From Picosynechococcus sp. PCC 7117 (GTDB lineage Bacteria; Cyanobacteriota; Cyanobacteriia; Cyanobacteriales; MRBY01), in NCBI RefSeq assembly GCF_001693275.1, contig NZ_CP016477.1, positions 744,001 through 808,000 of the forward strand: a stretch of DNA of 64,000 nt. Reading direction: 5' to 3'. A program made the translations under genes and the position numbers. Shown here piece by piece: positions 18,089 to 27,299 of this stretch (its first letter is position 1; each line of letters opens with the position of its first letter). The notes under the pieces were generated by a model that was not told the origin of the DNA, made no database searches, and was given only the letters and a program-made list of their open reading frames with translations.

Positions 18089-18844
18089 CTAGTATATCGA
18101 TTGCTCACCATAGAGGTGGTTGATTTGGGCCTCACTGACCGTTGTGGTGGGCTGATCGAACAGGATTTTGCCGCCCTTGAGACCAATTAGGCGATCGCAG
18201 TGGCTCCGGGCAAATTCCAGGGAGTGGAGGCTGACGACGAGGGTTTTGCCTTGGGTTTCACAAAGCTGCACTAGCAAATCCATCATTTCCCGACTCAGTT
18301 GAGGATCAAGGCTAGAAATCGGTTCGTCTGCGAGGATCACCGCCGGATTTTGCACCAAGACCCGCGCCAAGGCAACCCGTTGTTTTTGTCCCCCCGATAG
18401 GTCACTGGTTTTAGCAAAGAGTTTTTCGGGAATGCCCACCTGTTTTAAGACGGCTTCGGCCAAGGGACGCTCCTGGGGAAAGATCAGGGAAAACATTGCT
18501 TGAAGGAACGACCAACGCCCCAGATGACCCGCATTGACATTGTGAATGACGGCCAGACTTTCGACCAAATGAAGTTGTTGGTAAATGGTACCAAGCTGCC
18601 GTTGGATACGTCGCCGTCCCTTTGGGGAGAGGGTTGCGATCGCTTCCCCCCAGATGAGCAATTCCCCCTGGGTTGGTTGTTGTTGACCATTGAGGAGACT
18701 AAGGAGCGTACTTTTGCCTGCGCCACTGGCCCCAATCAGGCCCACCTTCTCACCGGGATAAATTTTAAAGTTGAGTTCCGTCAGGGCCGCAACACCCCGG
18801 AAGTGACAAGAGAGCGATCGCCCCATAAAAATTGGTTCTGTCAT
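18089..18844 (-). CDS. phnC: Phosphonate-type ABC transporter ATPase (PhnC-like)
   Basis: A 251-residue ATPase with Walker [10 protein letters not shown], signature LSGGQKQR and Walker [14 protein letters not shown]. The segment [20 protein letters not shown] resembles PhnC rather than general amino-acid importers. PhnC energises uptake of phosphonate or phosphite. No substrate-binding protein or permease is adjacent: the neighbours are an ABC exporter and a hydrolase. A fused PhnE-type permease lies at the far right edge of the window, about 44 kb away. Confidence 0.78.
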   Translation of the reverse strand: MTEPIFMGRSLSCHFRGVAALTELNFKIYPGEKVGLIGASGAGKSTLLSLLNGQQQPTQGELLIWGEAIATLSPKGRRRIQRQLGTIYQQLHLVESLAVIHNVNAGHLGRWSFLQAMFSLIFPQERPLAEAVLKQVGIPEKLFAKTSDLSGGQKQRVALARVLVQNPAVILADEPISSLDPQLSREMMDLLVQLCETQGKTLVVSLHSLEFARSHCDRLIGLKGGKILFDQPTTTVSEAQINHLYGEQSIY

Positions 18845-18853
18845 CTGTTTTAA

Positions 18854-19702
18854 TCACCCGTGGCAGAGGGCACGCTTGGTTTCGAGCCAGGTAATGCCCT
18901 GCTGGATCGTGGTTGGAGTCACGGCGGCGAGGTTATGGTGGTCGGCCCCAGGCACAGCTTGAAATTGCTTGGGTTCATTGGCGATCGCCCACAGTTGCGC
19001 CCCCATGGTACTGGGGACTGTTTCATCCAATTCCCCGTGGCAAAAGAAAATCGGTAGCTGGAGTTGGGTAATTTTGGCTGCTGAATTAAACCGCTGGTGT
19101 AAAAGGAAAGAGACGGGAAAAATTCGATAGAGGGGTTTGGTGGTAGACATGGCGAACATCGAGGTGAAGGTGCCCTCTAGAAATAAGCCGCCCACCGGAT
19201 ACCGCTGGGCCAATTCAATGGCGATCGCCCCGCCGAGGGAATGACCATGGATGGTCAACTGCTGGGCTGGGATCCCCTTCGTTTCGGTGAGAAAGGTATA
19301 GGCTGCCGCTGCATCTTGGTACACCTGGGATTCTTGGGGAAAGCCAGGGCTGCTCTGGCCATAGCCCCGATAGTTAAAAGCCAAGACCGAATAGCCCGCT
19401 TGGGACCAGAGGGCGATCGCCTGGAAATTGTAAGCCGTTAACCCACCATTCCCATGGAGAAATAGTAGCGTCTTGTCCCCCTTGTTCTGGGGTAGCCACC
19501 AGCCCGTTAATTGTTGCGTTGAAGTGACGGGGATCGTGATCGTTTCGTAGGGTAGAGCAAAATCCGACGGCACTGGATGTAAGGGTTGAGCTTGGGGTTC
19601 AAAAATAATCCGCCGCTGCCCAAAAAAGAGATAACCACAGCCCCCCAGATAGAGTAATACCAGTCCAATTAATAGCCAGCCAACCATTATTCTCCTTGCC
19701 AT
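18854..19702 (-). CDS. Membrane-anchored alpha/beta hydrolase
   Basis: 282 residues. One N-terminal hydrophobic helix (about 8-26, [18 protein letters not shown]) either anchors the protein or acts as an uncleaved signal. The catalytic domain has the oxyanion segment LFLHGNGG, nucleophile GHSLGGA, an acid in [10 protein letters not shown] and His in GADHHNL. It belongs to the BEM46/YfhR-like serine hydrolases of unknown substrate. It lies 9 bp before phnC-like on the same strand, so co-transcription is likely. Confidence 0.85.
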   Translation of the reverse strand: MARRIMVGWLLIGLVLLYLGGCGYLFFGQRRIIFEPQAQPLHPVPSDFALPYETITIPVTSTQQLTGWWLPQNKGDKTLLFLHGNGGLTAYNFQAIALWSQAGYSVLAFNYRGYGQSSPGFPQESQVYQDAAAAYTFLTETKGIPAQQLTIHGHSLGGAIAIELAQRYPVGGLFLEGTFTSMFAMSTTKPLYRIFPVSFLLHQRFNSAAKITQLQLPIFFCHGELDETVPSTMGAQLWAIANEPKQFQAVPGADHHNLAAVTPTTIQQGITWLETKRALCHG

Positions 19703-19801
19703 ACGCCACCTTTAAATCATAGGCAGATTCCCTGGGGGAGCCAAGGATTTAAGGACAGTTTTTCGATTGTCTGGGCACCTTACCAGGAACCAACGGCCCC
19801 T

Positions 19802-20920
19802 ATGCCACAATGGAAAAGGAATTTTTTAACTTTATCCCTTAACCCAATCACAGGCGATCGCCCCTTTCCCTTGCAACCCATGCCCCAAGACGTACTCCTC
19901 GGCAAAAGTCTCCCGGAACTGACCGACTGGATCGAAACCACTGGTCAACCCGCCTACCGTGGCAAACAGCTCTACAATTGGCTCTACCAAAAAGGGATCC
20001 ATGACCTGAGTGAAATCACCGTCTTTCCGAAGGCTTGGCGTGAGCAAATGGGCACCTATCCCGTGGGGCGATCGCAGATCCACCACCAACGCACTGCGCC
20101 CGATGGCACCCGCAAATATCTCCTCCAACTCCACGATGGCTTAATTATTGAAACGGTCGGTATCCCCACCGAAAAACGCCTCACTGTCTGTGTTTCTTCC
20201 CAGGTGGGCTGTGCCATGGCCTGTGATTTTTGTGCCACTGGCAAAAGTGGCTTTACCCGGCATCTCCAAGCCCATGAAATCGTTGATCAAGTGCTCACTG
20301 TCCAAGAAGATTTCCAGCAACGGGTCAGCCATGTGGTGTTTATGGGTATGGGGGAACCCCTCGCCAACCTTGAACAGGTGCTCAAATCGATCCAAAGCCT
20401 GAACCAAGACATCGGCATTGGCCAGCGATCGCTGACAGTTTCTACCGTGGGGGTACCCGATCAGATCCGCACCCTGGCCCAGCAGAATCTGCAAATCACC
20501 CTAGCGGTAAGCCTCCACGCCCCGAACCAAGCCCTCCGAGAATCAATTATTCCCACCGCTGTCCATTATCCCATTGAGGAGCTGTTGGACGAATGCCGCG
20601 AGTACGTCGCCATCACCCGTCGCCGCCTCAGTTTTGAATACATTTTGCTGGCGGGGGTGAATGATCTGCCCGACCATGCCGCCGAATTAGCTAAAAAACT
20701 AAAAGGGTTCCAAAGCCATGTGAATTTAATTCCCTACAATCCCATTACCGAAGTGCCTTTCCAGCGTCCGGGGAAAAAACGGATCAATGTCTTTAAGCAA
20801 ATCCTCCAGGATCACAAGATCGCGGTGAGCGTGCGTTATTCTAAGGGCTTGGAGGCGGATGCGGCCTGCGGTCAACTGCGATCAAACCTCCGACGATCTG
20901 CCCCGGCAACGGTAAAATAA
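19802..20920 (+). CDS. rlmN: Dual-specificity 23S rRNA/tRNA methyltransferase RlmN
   Basis: A 372-residue radical-SAM enzyme that methylates C2 of A2503 in 23S rRNA and A37 in some tRNAs. The CxxxCxxC cluster is Cys137, Cys141 and Cys144 (CAMACDFC). The methyl-carrying Cys occurs in [10 protein letters not shown] near the C-terminus. The GMGEPLAN motif is also present. The N-terminal 26 residues before MPQDVLLG may be an over-extension, and an ATG at 19880 would remove them. It is followed 34 bp later by tatA. Confidence 0.94.
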   Translation: MPQWKRNFLTLSLNPITGDRPFPLQPMPQDVLLGKSLPELTDWIETTGQPAYRGKQLYNWLYQKGIHDLSEITVFPKAWREQMGTYPVGRSQIHHQRTAPDGTRKYLLQLHDGLIIETVGIPTEKRLTVCVSSQVGCAMACDFCATGKSGFTRHLQAHEIVDQVLTVQEDFQQRVSHVVFMGMGEPLANLEQVLKSIQSLNQDIGIGQRSLTVSTVGVPDQIRTLAQQNLQITLAVSLHAPNQALRESIIPTAVHYPIEELLDECREYVAITRRRLSFEYILLAGVNDLPDHAAELAKKLKGFQSHVNLIPYNPITEVPFQRPGKKRINVFKQILQDHKIAVSVRYSKGLEADAACGQLRSNLRRSAPATVK

Positions 20921-20954
20921 AACAGCAAAAATCCACCCTTAACCCCCAGAATCT

Positions 20955-21251
20955 ATGAATATTTTCGGGATTGGCCTGCCAGAAATGGCCCTCATTTTTA
21001 TTATTGCTCTGTTAATCTTTGGCCCGAAAAAGTTGCCAGAGATTGGCCGGAGCCTTGGGAAAACAATCCGCAGTTTCCAGGATGCCTCCAACGAGTTCCA
21101 GGAAGAATTTAAGAAAGAAGCCGAAAAAATTGAAAAAACTGTTTCGATGCAGGCCCGCCTAGAGGAAGGGAACGGCGAAAAAGTCGAGGCCACGGAAGCG
21201 AAACCGGAAACCTCTGATCAGGAAACAAAAGCTGATACCCCATCTAGTTAG
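20955..21251 (+). CDS. tatA: Twin-arginine translocase TatA/TatE subunit
   Basis: A 98-residue protein. A short N-terminal membrane helix (about 3-20) is followed by the hinge FGPKKLPEIGRSLG and an amphipathic helix, then an acidic, Lys/Glu-rich tail. TatA oligomers form the pore for folded Tat substrates, which in cyanobacteria operate in both plasma and thylakoid membranes. It lies directly after rlmN and probably shares its transcript. No tatC is in this window. Confidence 0.93.
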   Translation: MNIFGIGLPEMALIFIIALLIFGPKKLPEIGRSLGKTIRSFQDASNEFQEEFKKEAEKIEKTVSMQARLEEGNGEKVEATEAKPETSDQETKADTPSS

Positions 21252-21282
21252 GGATTAACCGGGTTTGTCCTTGGTATCTTGT

Positions 21283-21747
21283 TTAAGCCCACTGACTACC
21301 TGGGGTTTGACGGGGGCGATCGCCTAATAATTGTTGTTGAACGGCCTGTTGCAGATCCTGGCGGCGAATTTCAAGGCTCCCCTGGGCTTCGGTGAGGATC
21401 AAGCTATCAACGGCGGCCAGCGAAAATAACTGAAACAACAGGTGGGTGACGGGCAGAGGCACAGCAATTAGGGACGGATCGGCATTGCTGCCCTGGTGCT
21501 GTTGGGCGAGGGCGAGGCTTGAGAAGCCGTAAATAACGGTTTTGGTCTGCTGGGGATCGCTCTGTTGGGCAAGGGTCGTGATGAGCCAGTCCCCCTCTAA
21601 AGATTGACAAACATAGTATTCGAGGGATTGTAATTTTTGGGCGAAGGCTTTGAGGACTGGGGCGATCGCCTGGGCCATCACCTGGGGCATCTTGCCATCC
21701 TGGGGGGCTTGGTCAATGAGGATTTGCAGTTGTTGGTCTAAATTCAT
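21283..21747 (-). CDS. Hypothetical cyanobacterial protein (154 residues)
   Basis: A soluble protein of 154 residues beginning MNLDQQLQILIDQAPQDG, rich in Gln and Leu, with a predicted alpha-helical C-terminus. No membrane segment, signal or catalytic motif is evident, and I do not recognise the family. It faces tatA across 31 bp without an obvious hairpin. It lies 73 bp downstream of the glycosyltransferase gene on the same strand. Confidence 0.65.
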   Translation of the reverse strand: MNLDQQLQILIDQAPQDGKMPQVMAQAIAPVLKAFAQKLQSLEYYVCQSLEGDWLITTLAQQSDPQQTKTVIYGFSSLALAQQHQGSNADPSLIAVPLPVTHLLFQLFSLAAVDSLILTEAQGSLEIRRQDLQQAVQQQLLGDRPRQTPGSQWA

Positions 21748-21820
21748 AGAACAATATCAAGGCGATCGCCAAAAAATACATTGGTCTCCCCATGATAAAC
21801 CTTGGCCAACAGTAAACCTT

Positions 21821-22984
21821 TTAGGGAAAACTTTGCACTGGAGCCGGATGGGGGGCAGATGCCGCCGTGGGACAGAGTTCTTGGTAAGTTTGTTCGAGCT
21901 GACTAATGTTGTTCTGCAAGGTGTAACGTTCTAACACCCGCTGCCTCGCCTTGTGACCCAGGATTGTAACTAATTCTGGTTGTTCGCGGAACAAGGGTAA
22001 AAGGGTTTTCAGTTGTCCGGTGACTCCCTGGGTATCGAGGACAACCCCGGCTCCTTGGTTGAGTACTTCCCCATCGGCGCCGGCATCCGTGGCAATGCAG
22101 GCCAAACTGCAGGCCATTGCTTCGAGGAGTGATAAAGACAATCCTTCCACCAAAGAGGGCAACACAAACACATCTGCCGCCCGGAGGAGATCAATCCGCT
22201 GGGTTTCATCGCCGACAAACCCAAGCCAGCGGACCCCTTGATCTTCGGTGTAAAGCAATTCTAGGGAAGCCTTGAGGGGGCCATCACCGACCATTAACAG
22301 CACACAATCTTCCCCCATATTGGCCAGTCGCCAAGCCTTGAGGAGGGCTTCTACATTTTTCTCAGGGGCAATGCGGCCTTGGTAAATGAATACCCGTTTC
22401 GCTTGGAAGGTGTGGCGGTAGGCACTGAGGGCCGGGGCATATTTTTGTTCATCGACACCATTGGGAATGATGCGCACCGTATCCCGTGGCACTCCCAGTT
22501 TGACGAGCATTTCCTTTTGGATTTCTGAGAAGACAATCACCCGGTCATAATTGGCTAGACAGGGGGCATAAAGCTGGTAGGTGAGGTATTGGGTGCTGGA
22601 TTTGAGGTTGCGTAGTTTGCTGTCAAAGGGAGGGTGAAAGGTGGCCACTAAGGGCAAATCGAGTTCGCGGCAGATGTCGGGCAGACGAAAATCTAGGGGT
22701 GAGAGGGTCAGGGAGGCATGGACGAGGTCTGGCTGGAACTTTTGGAGCGATCGCATCAGCACTTGACTCGATTTCGGACTGGGGATCGTGTAAATTTGCG
22801 ACTTGTAGAGGAAGGGTAAAAAAACCTCTGGGCAGTCCCGCCATTTTTGGTCACATTCTTCCTGCTGGGCAAAGTGGAGAAAGCTCACTTGATAGCCCCG
22901 ATCGAGGAGGTGATTGGTCACTTCACGGCCATAGGTGACATTGCCACAAAAAGGAGATTTTTTACCGAGCCAAGCAACATGCAT
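21821..22984 (-). CDS. Glycosyltransferase family 4 protein
   Basis: A 387-residue GT-B enzyme. The C-terminal donor-binding half carries RIAPEKNVEALLKAW, VGDGPLKASL and the E-x7-E motif in FVLPSLVEGLSLSLLEAMA. The N-terminal acceptor half has the SPFCGNVTYGREV glycine-rich loop. The sugar and acceptor are unknown; cell-surface polysaccharide or glycolipid synthesis is possible. It is 23 bp downstream of the MFS exporter on the same strand, so the two may form a unit. Confidence 0.88.
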   Translation of the reverse strand: MHVAWLGKKSPFCGNVTYGREVTNHLLDRGYQVSFLHFAQQEECDQKWRDCPEVFLPFLYKSQIYTIPSPKSSQVLMRSLQKFQPDLVHASLTLSPLDFRLPDICRELDLPLVATFHPPFDSKLRNLKSSTQYLTYQLYAPCLANYDRVIVFSEIQKEMLVKLGVPRDTVRIIPNGVDEQKYAPALSAYRHTFQAKRVFIYQGRIAPEKNVEALLKAWRLANMGEDCVLLMVGDGPLKASLELLYTEDQGVRWLGFVGDETQRIDLLRAADVFVLPSLVEGLSLSLLEAMACSLACIATDAGADGEVLNQGAGVVLDTQGVTGQLKTLLPLFREQPELVTILGHKARQRVLERYTLQNNISQLEQTYQELCPTAASAPHPAPVQSFP

Positions 22985-23007
22985 TGAGGGGGATCCTGTG
23001 GTGTGCG

Positions 23008-24366
23008 TTAGGATTTGATTGAAATATACCAGTTCAATACCCCACCGGCGATCGCCAATCCCGAAAGACCTAGAAGCACTGGTTGCAGGCCAAAAAAGGT
23101 TTCTGCCACCCCAGCCAGGGCCAGAGGTAAAGATAGAGCAATATTAACAGCATTATTCTGTAAACCGAAAACCTTCCCCCGGAGGACTGCCGGGGTTTCG
23201 CGCTGGATCGTCGTCTGCATCGGCACTCCCACCAGGGCCGCAAAAAAGCCAAGACAGGTGGTACTCAAGAGGGCAAAAACCAAATTGTGGATCGAAAAAG
23301 AAAGGGCAATTAAGGCGATCGCCGTGCCGATAGAACCCCAAAGGCTGAGGGTACGGTAGGGCAACTGATTCCCCCAGTGCCCCACAAAGAAAGCACCGAT
23401 CCCCAAACCAACGCCCCCTGCGGCCAACAAAAAGCCAAACTGCTCCGCCTTTAACCCCGGAATTTGAGCCGCCAAACTCACCGCCAACACCGCCAGGGCC
23501 GCAAACACAGAAAACAAAATCACCAATTGGATCAACGCATTGCGCACCCGGTGATTTTGATTCAAATAACTGAGGCCGTCTTTAATATCCTCCCAAACAT
23601 GGGGCTGTTCCCGTTGGCGATCCGTTTCCGTTTCATTGGTCTTCAGGGCCAACAAAATCAAACCGGCGATCGCATAGCCTCCCCCAACTACAAATTCTTT
23701 CCCCCAAGTCCCCGTAATCCCGAAAGATTCAACTAGCTGATCTGCCAGGCCCAACAAGGGTTCTCCCACCGCAAAGCCCACAATTAGCAGGGCCATCATC
23801 GTGGTGGTGTAGAGGGAATTGGCCGCCAATAAATGTTTATTCTTCACAATGAGCGGTAAAGTCGCCTGTTCCGCCGGCGCAAAAAATTGTGTCAAGGTAG
23901 AAACAGCAAAGGTGATCCCCAATAAAAAGACAAATCCAGGGGGAAGCTCCCACCAATTGGGTTGATCTTGCACGAGCCAGAGTAAGAGGGGGATGCAAAA
24001 AACAAAGACGCCCCGCAACAAATTCGAAATAATCAGCACCCCTTTTTTAGACCAGCGATCCACATAAACCCCCGCAACGGAACCAAACAAAATCGCAGGC
24101 ACCGTAAAGGCAATCATGATCGCCGAGACCCAAGCACTAATGCTCTGAGCCGCCGTTTGAAAGTGACTGGCAATCAAAGCAATCATCAGCACGAGATAAA
24201 TCTTGTCGGCCAGTTGTGAAAAGATTTGACCAAGCCAAAGAACAAGGAATTTCGGGTTGCGCAACACAGGCCCAAAACCATCTACGCTCTGGGACGGGGC
24301 CACGCCCATCTCGGTTTGGGAAGTATCTTTAGGGGAGAGGGTCGGTAGATCCGTTTCCGTTGACAT
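23008..24366 (-). CDS. MFS transporter, EntS/MFS_3 type
   Basis: A 452-residue protein with about twelve hydrophobic helices after a polar N-terminus of about 30 residues. The MFS inter-helix signature appears around SVAGVYVDRWSKKGV. The general form is that of MFS_3 exporters such as EntS, which move siderophores or drugs outward. No siderophore genes are near, so the substrate is open. It precedes the glycosyltransferase and follows ureE on the same strand. Confidence 0.85.
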   Translation of the reverse strand: MSTETDLPTLSPKDTSQTEMGVAPSQSVDGFGPVLRNPKFLVLWLGQIFSQLADKIYLVLMIALIASHFQTAAQSISAWVSAIMIAFTVPAILFGSVAGVYVDRWSKKGVLIISNLLRGVFVFCIPLLLWLVQDQPNWWELPPGFVFLLGITFAVSTLTQFFAPAEQATLPLIVKNKHLLAANSLYTTTMMALLIVGFAVGEPLLGLADQLVESFGITGTWGKEFVVGGGYAIAGLILLALKTNETETDRQREQPHVWEDIKDGLSYLNQNHRVRNALIQLVILFSVFAALAVLAVSLAAQIPGLKAEQFGFLLAAGGVGLGIGAFFVGHWGNQLPYRTLSLWGSIGTAIALIALSFSIHNLVFALLSTTCLGFFAALVGVPMQTTIQRETPAVLRGKVFGLQNNAVNIALSLPLALAGVAETFFGLQPVLLGLSGLAIAGGVLNWYISIKS

Positions 24367-24473
24367 GGGTGCTCGGCAACCAAAAAGTTGATAAGGGAAT
24401 CACTCTTAAGTATAAATCCTGCGATCGCCTTATGTTGGGGAGTTACCGCCCAGGATTCGCCCGGATTATGTGC

Positions 24474-24923
24474 TTAGTGATGATGGCCATAGGCTCCATC
24501 TTCCGGAAAAAAGGGCAACATTTCCTGTTTCAGTTGCAACCCCAGTCGGGTGAGCATATCTTCGAGCACATGGTCAGGGGAAAAGCGGAGATACTGGGGA
24601 TGAACCTCTAGGGGTACATGGCGGTTACCAAGGTGATAGGCTGCCCTGAGCAGTTCCAAGGAGGTCGAGGCCGTGACCGTAACCACGGGTTCAGGTTTTG
24701 CCTTAACCTGTACGAGAGTAGAACCAGTCGCGTCTTGAAAGTAGTCATCGGGATGGATATGGCTGCCACGGGATAAGTTGAAGTGAATCGCTTGGCCATT
24801 GTCTAACTCTAGGCGTTGGCGGCTCTTTTGACGTTCGGCAGCGGTGAGGAACAACTCCAGATCTACTTGGATCGGTGCCTGGGGTTGATATTTTTGGGCC
24901 AGGATTAAGTCAGCGTCAGTCAT
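24474..24923 (-). CDS. ureE: Urease accessory nickel chaperone UreE
   Basis: A 149-residue protein with the two UreE domains: an N-terminal peptide-binding domain (TAAERQKSRQRLELDNGQ) and a C-terminal ferredoxin-like metal domain. The interface motif is GNRHVPLEV, whose His is the conserved Ni ligand. The C-terminus ends in YGHHH, a short His tail compared with the long ones of enteric UreE. It is alone here. Cyanobacterial ure genes are often scattered, so isolation is not evidence of decay. Confidence 0.93.
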   Translation of the reverse strand: MTDADLILAQKYQPQAPIQVDLELFLTAAERQKSRQRLELDNGQAIHFNLSRGSHIHPDDYFQDATGSTLVQVKAKPEPVVTVTASTSLELLRAAYHLGNRHVPLEVHPQYLRFSPDHVLEDMLTRLGLQLKQEMLPFFPEDGAYGHHH

Positions 24924-25145
24924 CGGCTCTAGCGAAATGGAAGTGAACGAAAAACGTCTATCCTAAGGACATAAGCATTAATTTAGTCTAGATCACTCCA
25001 CATTCGACTTTACATAACAGAAGTAACGCTTGAGACAAGTGACCCCACGCACCATATTCAACAATTTACGCGGCGGGGGTGTTATCACGCCAAGCTTACA
25101 AATCTGTAATATTGCTTTTGCAACAATCCTATATGAGAAATATCC

Positions 25146-25787
25146 ATGCAATTTAAAGCTAAGGTCTTACGACTCGTATCAAGCAATATGGAAGAATATT
25201 TAAAAGTTAGTGAAGTCATCGACTGGCGACATCCAGAAATTCTGGAGCGTGCTAAACAGATTGCATTGGGATATGAGACACCAATAGCGATCGCAAAAGC
25301 ATGTTTTGAGTGGGTACGAGATGAAATTTGTCATAGTTATGATTATCAAATGAATCCTGTGACTTGGCGAGCATCAGATGTTCTCCAGCATAAAACGGGT
25401 TATTGCTTTGCCAAAAGTCATTTGTTGGCAGCGCTGTTGCGCGCAAATCAGATTCCCGCCGGATTTTGCTATCAACGATTAAGTGTTGATGATAAGGGCG
25501 CGCCATATAGTTTGCATGGATTTAATGGAATTTATCTGCCCGAAGTTGGTTGGTATCGAGTTGACGCAAGGGGCAATAAAGAAGGAGTCAACGCTCAGTT
25601 TGTCCCCCCTCAAGAACAACTAGCATTTAAGACCCAGTTGACCGAAGAAGCAGATTTTCCAGTAATCCTTGACGAACCCCTTCAAGTCATCATAAAAGCA
25701 TTGCAATCACAGAGTACGTGGGATGAGATGTTTCATACCCTTCCAGATATTCCGATAGAATTTGCGAAAAATTATGGTTTGGCATAG
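25146..25787 (+). CDS. Transglutaminase-like cysteine protease superfamily protein
   Basis: 213 residues. The Cys-His-Asp triad of the transglutaminase-like fold is complete: Cys in KTGYCFAKSHLL, His in YSLHGFNGIYL and Asp in WYRVDARGN. Such bacterial proteins act as peptidases or amidases, and the substrate here is unknown. The start may be the ATG at 25188 (MEEYLKVSEV), which resembles family N-termini better than the outer ATG. Codon usage is more AT-rich than the neighbours, and the gene lies between ureE and a region of small accessory genes, so horizontal origin is plausible. Confidence 0.8.
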   Translation: MQFKAKVLRLVSSNMEEYLKVSEVIDWRHPEILERAKQIALGYETPIAIAKACFEWVRDEICHSYDYQMNPVTWRASDVLQHKTGYCFAKSHLLAALLRANQIPAGFCYQRLSVDDKGAPYSLHGFNGIYLPEVGWYRVDARGNKEGVNAQFVPPQEQLAFKTQLTEEADFPVILDEPLQVIIKALQSQSTWDEMFHTLPDIPIEFAKNYGLA

Positions 25788-26013
25788 ACAAATGTTAGTG
25801 TGTGCTAGCCAGCTAACAATTCAGGTAGGTTGGAAGGCAAAGGTTATCTGCGGCAGGTGGTGGGCAATGTTAAAGAGTTGTCACAGGTAAAAAACGTAAA
25901 GCTAAGGCGATCGCCCTGCCTTAACCATTGATTACGGAAATTTTGAGATTTTTAGCGATCGACAACCGGGAAGGTTAGCCTGGAGGGGTTTAGTCGTAAA
26001 CCCGATCAAACCG

Positions 26014-26226
26014 ATGAATACTAAGACCCTTACACCAGTCGCTCAACCGACCAAAAATGTAGGACTTTTATTTGGGCAGCTGCCTCGAAAAGATATTTCC
26101 CCAAACCACCCTGTAAACGGCAAAGGAAAATGCACCCATAGCGGTTGTAGTTGCCCCTCATTCGTTGATCCACCCGGGGGTTTTGACTGCGCCCGCTGCG
26201 GCCACCCAATGTCCGAACATTGGTAG
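26014..26226 (+). CDS. Small Cys/His-rich putative zinc-binding protein
   Basis: 70 residues. The C-terminal half holds a dense set of likely metal ligands: C-T-H-S-G-C-S-C-P-S-F, then C-A-R-C-G-H and a final H-W. Six Cys and two to three His within about 35 residues suggest one or two zinc sites. The N-terminal half is polar and probably disordered. There is no membrane segment. No nearby gene indicates its role, and the function is unknown. The ATG has only a weak ribosome site. Confidence 0.6.
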   Translation: MNTKTLTPVAQPTKNVGLLFGQLPRKDISPNHPVNGKGKCTHSGCSCPSFVDPPGGFDCARCGHPMSEHW

Positions 26227-26441
26227 AACGTTCATCACCGACAAAAATCTGAGTTCCCCAAAACTGTAAAGCTGATTTTGGTCAGTCCACTACCTTCACA
26301 ACACCCGATTTCTGGGGGCTGTGGAGGTTTTGGTATCAATTCCCCTTTGTCATTTCCGAGAATCCTGAAGCCTGTATAAAGATTAGAGTGTTGCCAAATC
26401 GAGGACGCAATAATGGGATCAGTATTCGGGGAGTCTCAAGA

Positions 26442-27299
26442 ATGCCCAAGCGATTCAAGCCATGGCAGCCAAAGGAAGAAATTAACAAGGGGTGGACAAT
26501 GGGGGCGATCGCCTTGCCAGTTGTGCTCTGGATGACGGGGTGGTTATGGTTGCTCCCTGGCCAAAGACAGCAGGCCAATTATCCTCATTTATCTCAAAAC
26601 GAAAGCGTTACCTTAGTTGACTCCCATCGCGATCGCGAAATTTTAGCCAGCGACCTCCAGGCGATCGCCGCAATTGTTGGCGGCATTTTCCTATTCCTCA
26701 GTTTCCGCAGGGCCACAAAAAAGACGGAAACCGCTGACTTCTGCGGTGCGGATCTCAATGATGTTAATTTCTGTGGTGCGGATCTCAAGGGCATTGACTT
26801 TTGCGGTGCGAGCCTAATTGATGCCAACTTTAGTGGTGCCAATCTCAGCGGTGCTAATTTTAACGGAGCTAACCTCAGCCGCGCCAATCTCAACGGGGCT
26901 AACCTCAGCGGTGCATCACTCCAGTATGCGAATCTCAGCCGCGTGAATCTTAGATACGCCAACCTCAGCGGCGCTGACCTCAGGTATGCCAATCTCAGTG
27001 ATGCTGATCTCAACTGTACCCTCCTGAGTGATGCCAACCTCAGCGAGGCGAATCTCAGCGGAGCCCTGCTCTTTTTTATCAATTCACGGGACGTGCTCAA
27101 CCTTGAACCCATTCAACTCAAGGCAGAGCCCTCGCCCTTTCTTTGTAACGTTGCTCTCCCTACCTATGCCCAGCATCCAAAAATGAATCCCAACCGTGAC
27201 TGCAACCGTATTCCGCGATTATTGAGCGATCGCTATGATATTTCCCTCGAAGAAGCTCAGGGGATCGTCGAAGAAGCGCGACAACATCATTGGGATTAA
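26442..27299 (+). CDS. Membrane-anchored pentapeptide-repeat protein
   Basis: About 285 residues from the ATG at 26442, which has a GGGGAG ribosome site; a GTG at 26388 is the outermost start. One or two hydrophobic segments occur near residues 19-37 and 70-85. Between about residues 100 and 215 lie roughly twenty A(D/N)LxX pentapeptides (such as ANLSG and ADLRY) forming a right-handed quadrilateral beta helix. The C-terminus (NPNRDCNRIPRLLSDRYDIS) is a separate small domain. Such proteins are numerous in cyanobacteria and mostly of unknown function. Its stop lies directly beside the GMC gene stop. Confidence 0.82.
   Translation: MPKRFKPWQPKEEINKGWTMGAIALPVVLWMTGWLWLLPGQRQQANYPHLSQNESVTLVDSHRDREILASDLQAIAAIVGGIFLFLSFRRATKKTETADFCGADLNDVNFCGADLKGIDFCGASLIDANFSGANLSGANFNGANLSRANLNGANLSGASLQYANLSRVNLRYANLSGADLRYANLSDADLNCTLLSDANLSEANLSGALLFFINSRDVLNLEPIQLKAEPSPFLCNVALPTYAQHPKMNPNRDCNRIPRLLSDRYDISLEEAQGIVEEARQHHWD

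Noticed and set aside
25788-26013. Possible remnant peptide frame (LEGKGYLRQVVGNVK-like) in the spacer
   Set aside because: Only about 30 codons with a TTG start, no ribosome site, no recognised family.
26594-27112. Leu/Arg-rich repeat protein antisense to the pentapeptide gene
   Set aside because: The regular LRLA pattern is just the reverse complement of the A(D/N)LxX repeat codons.
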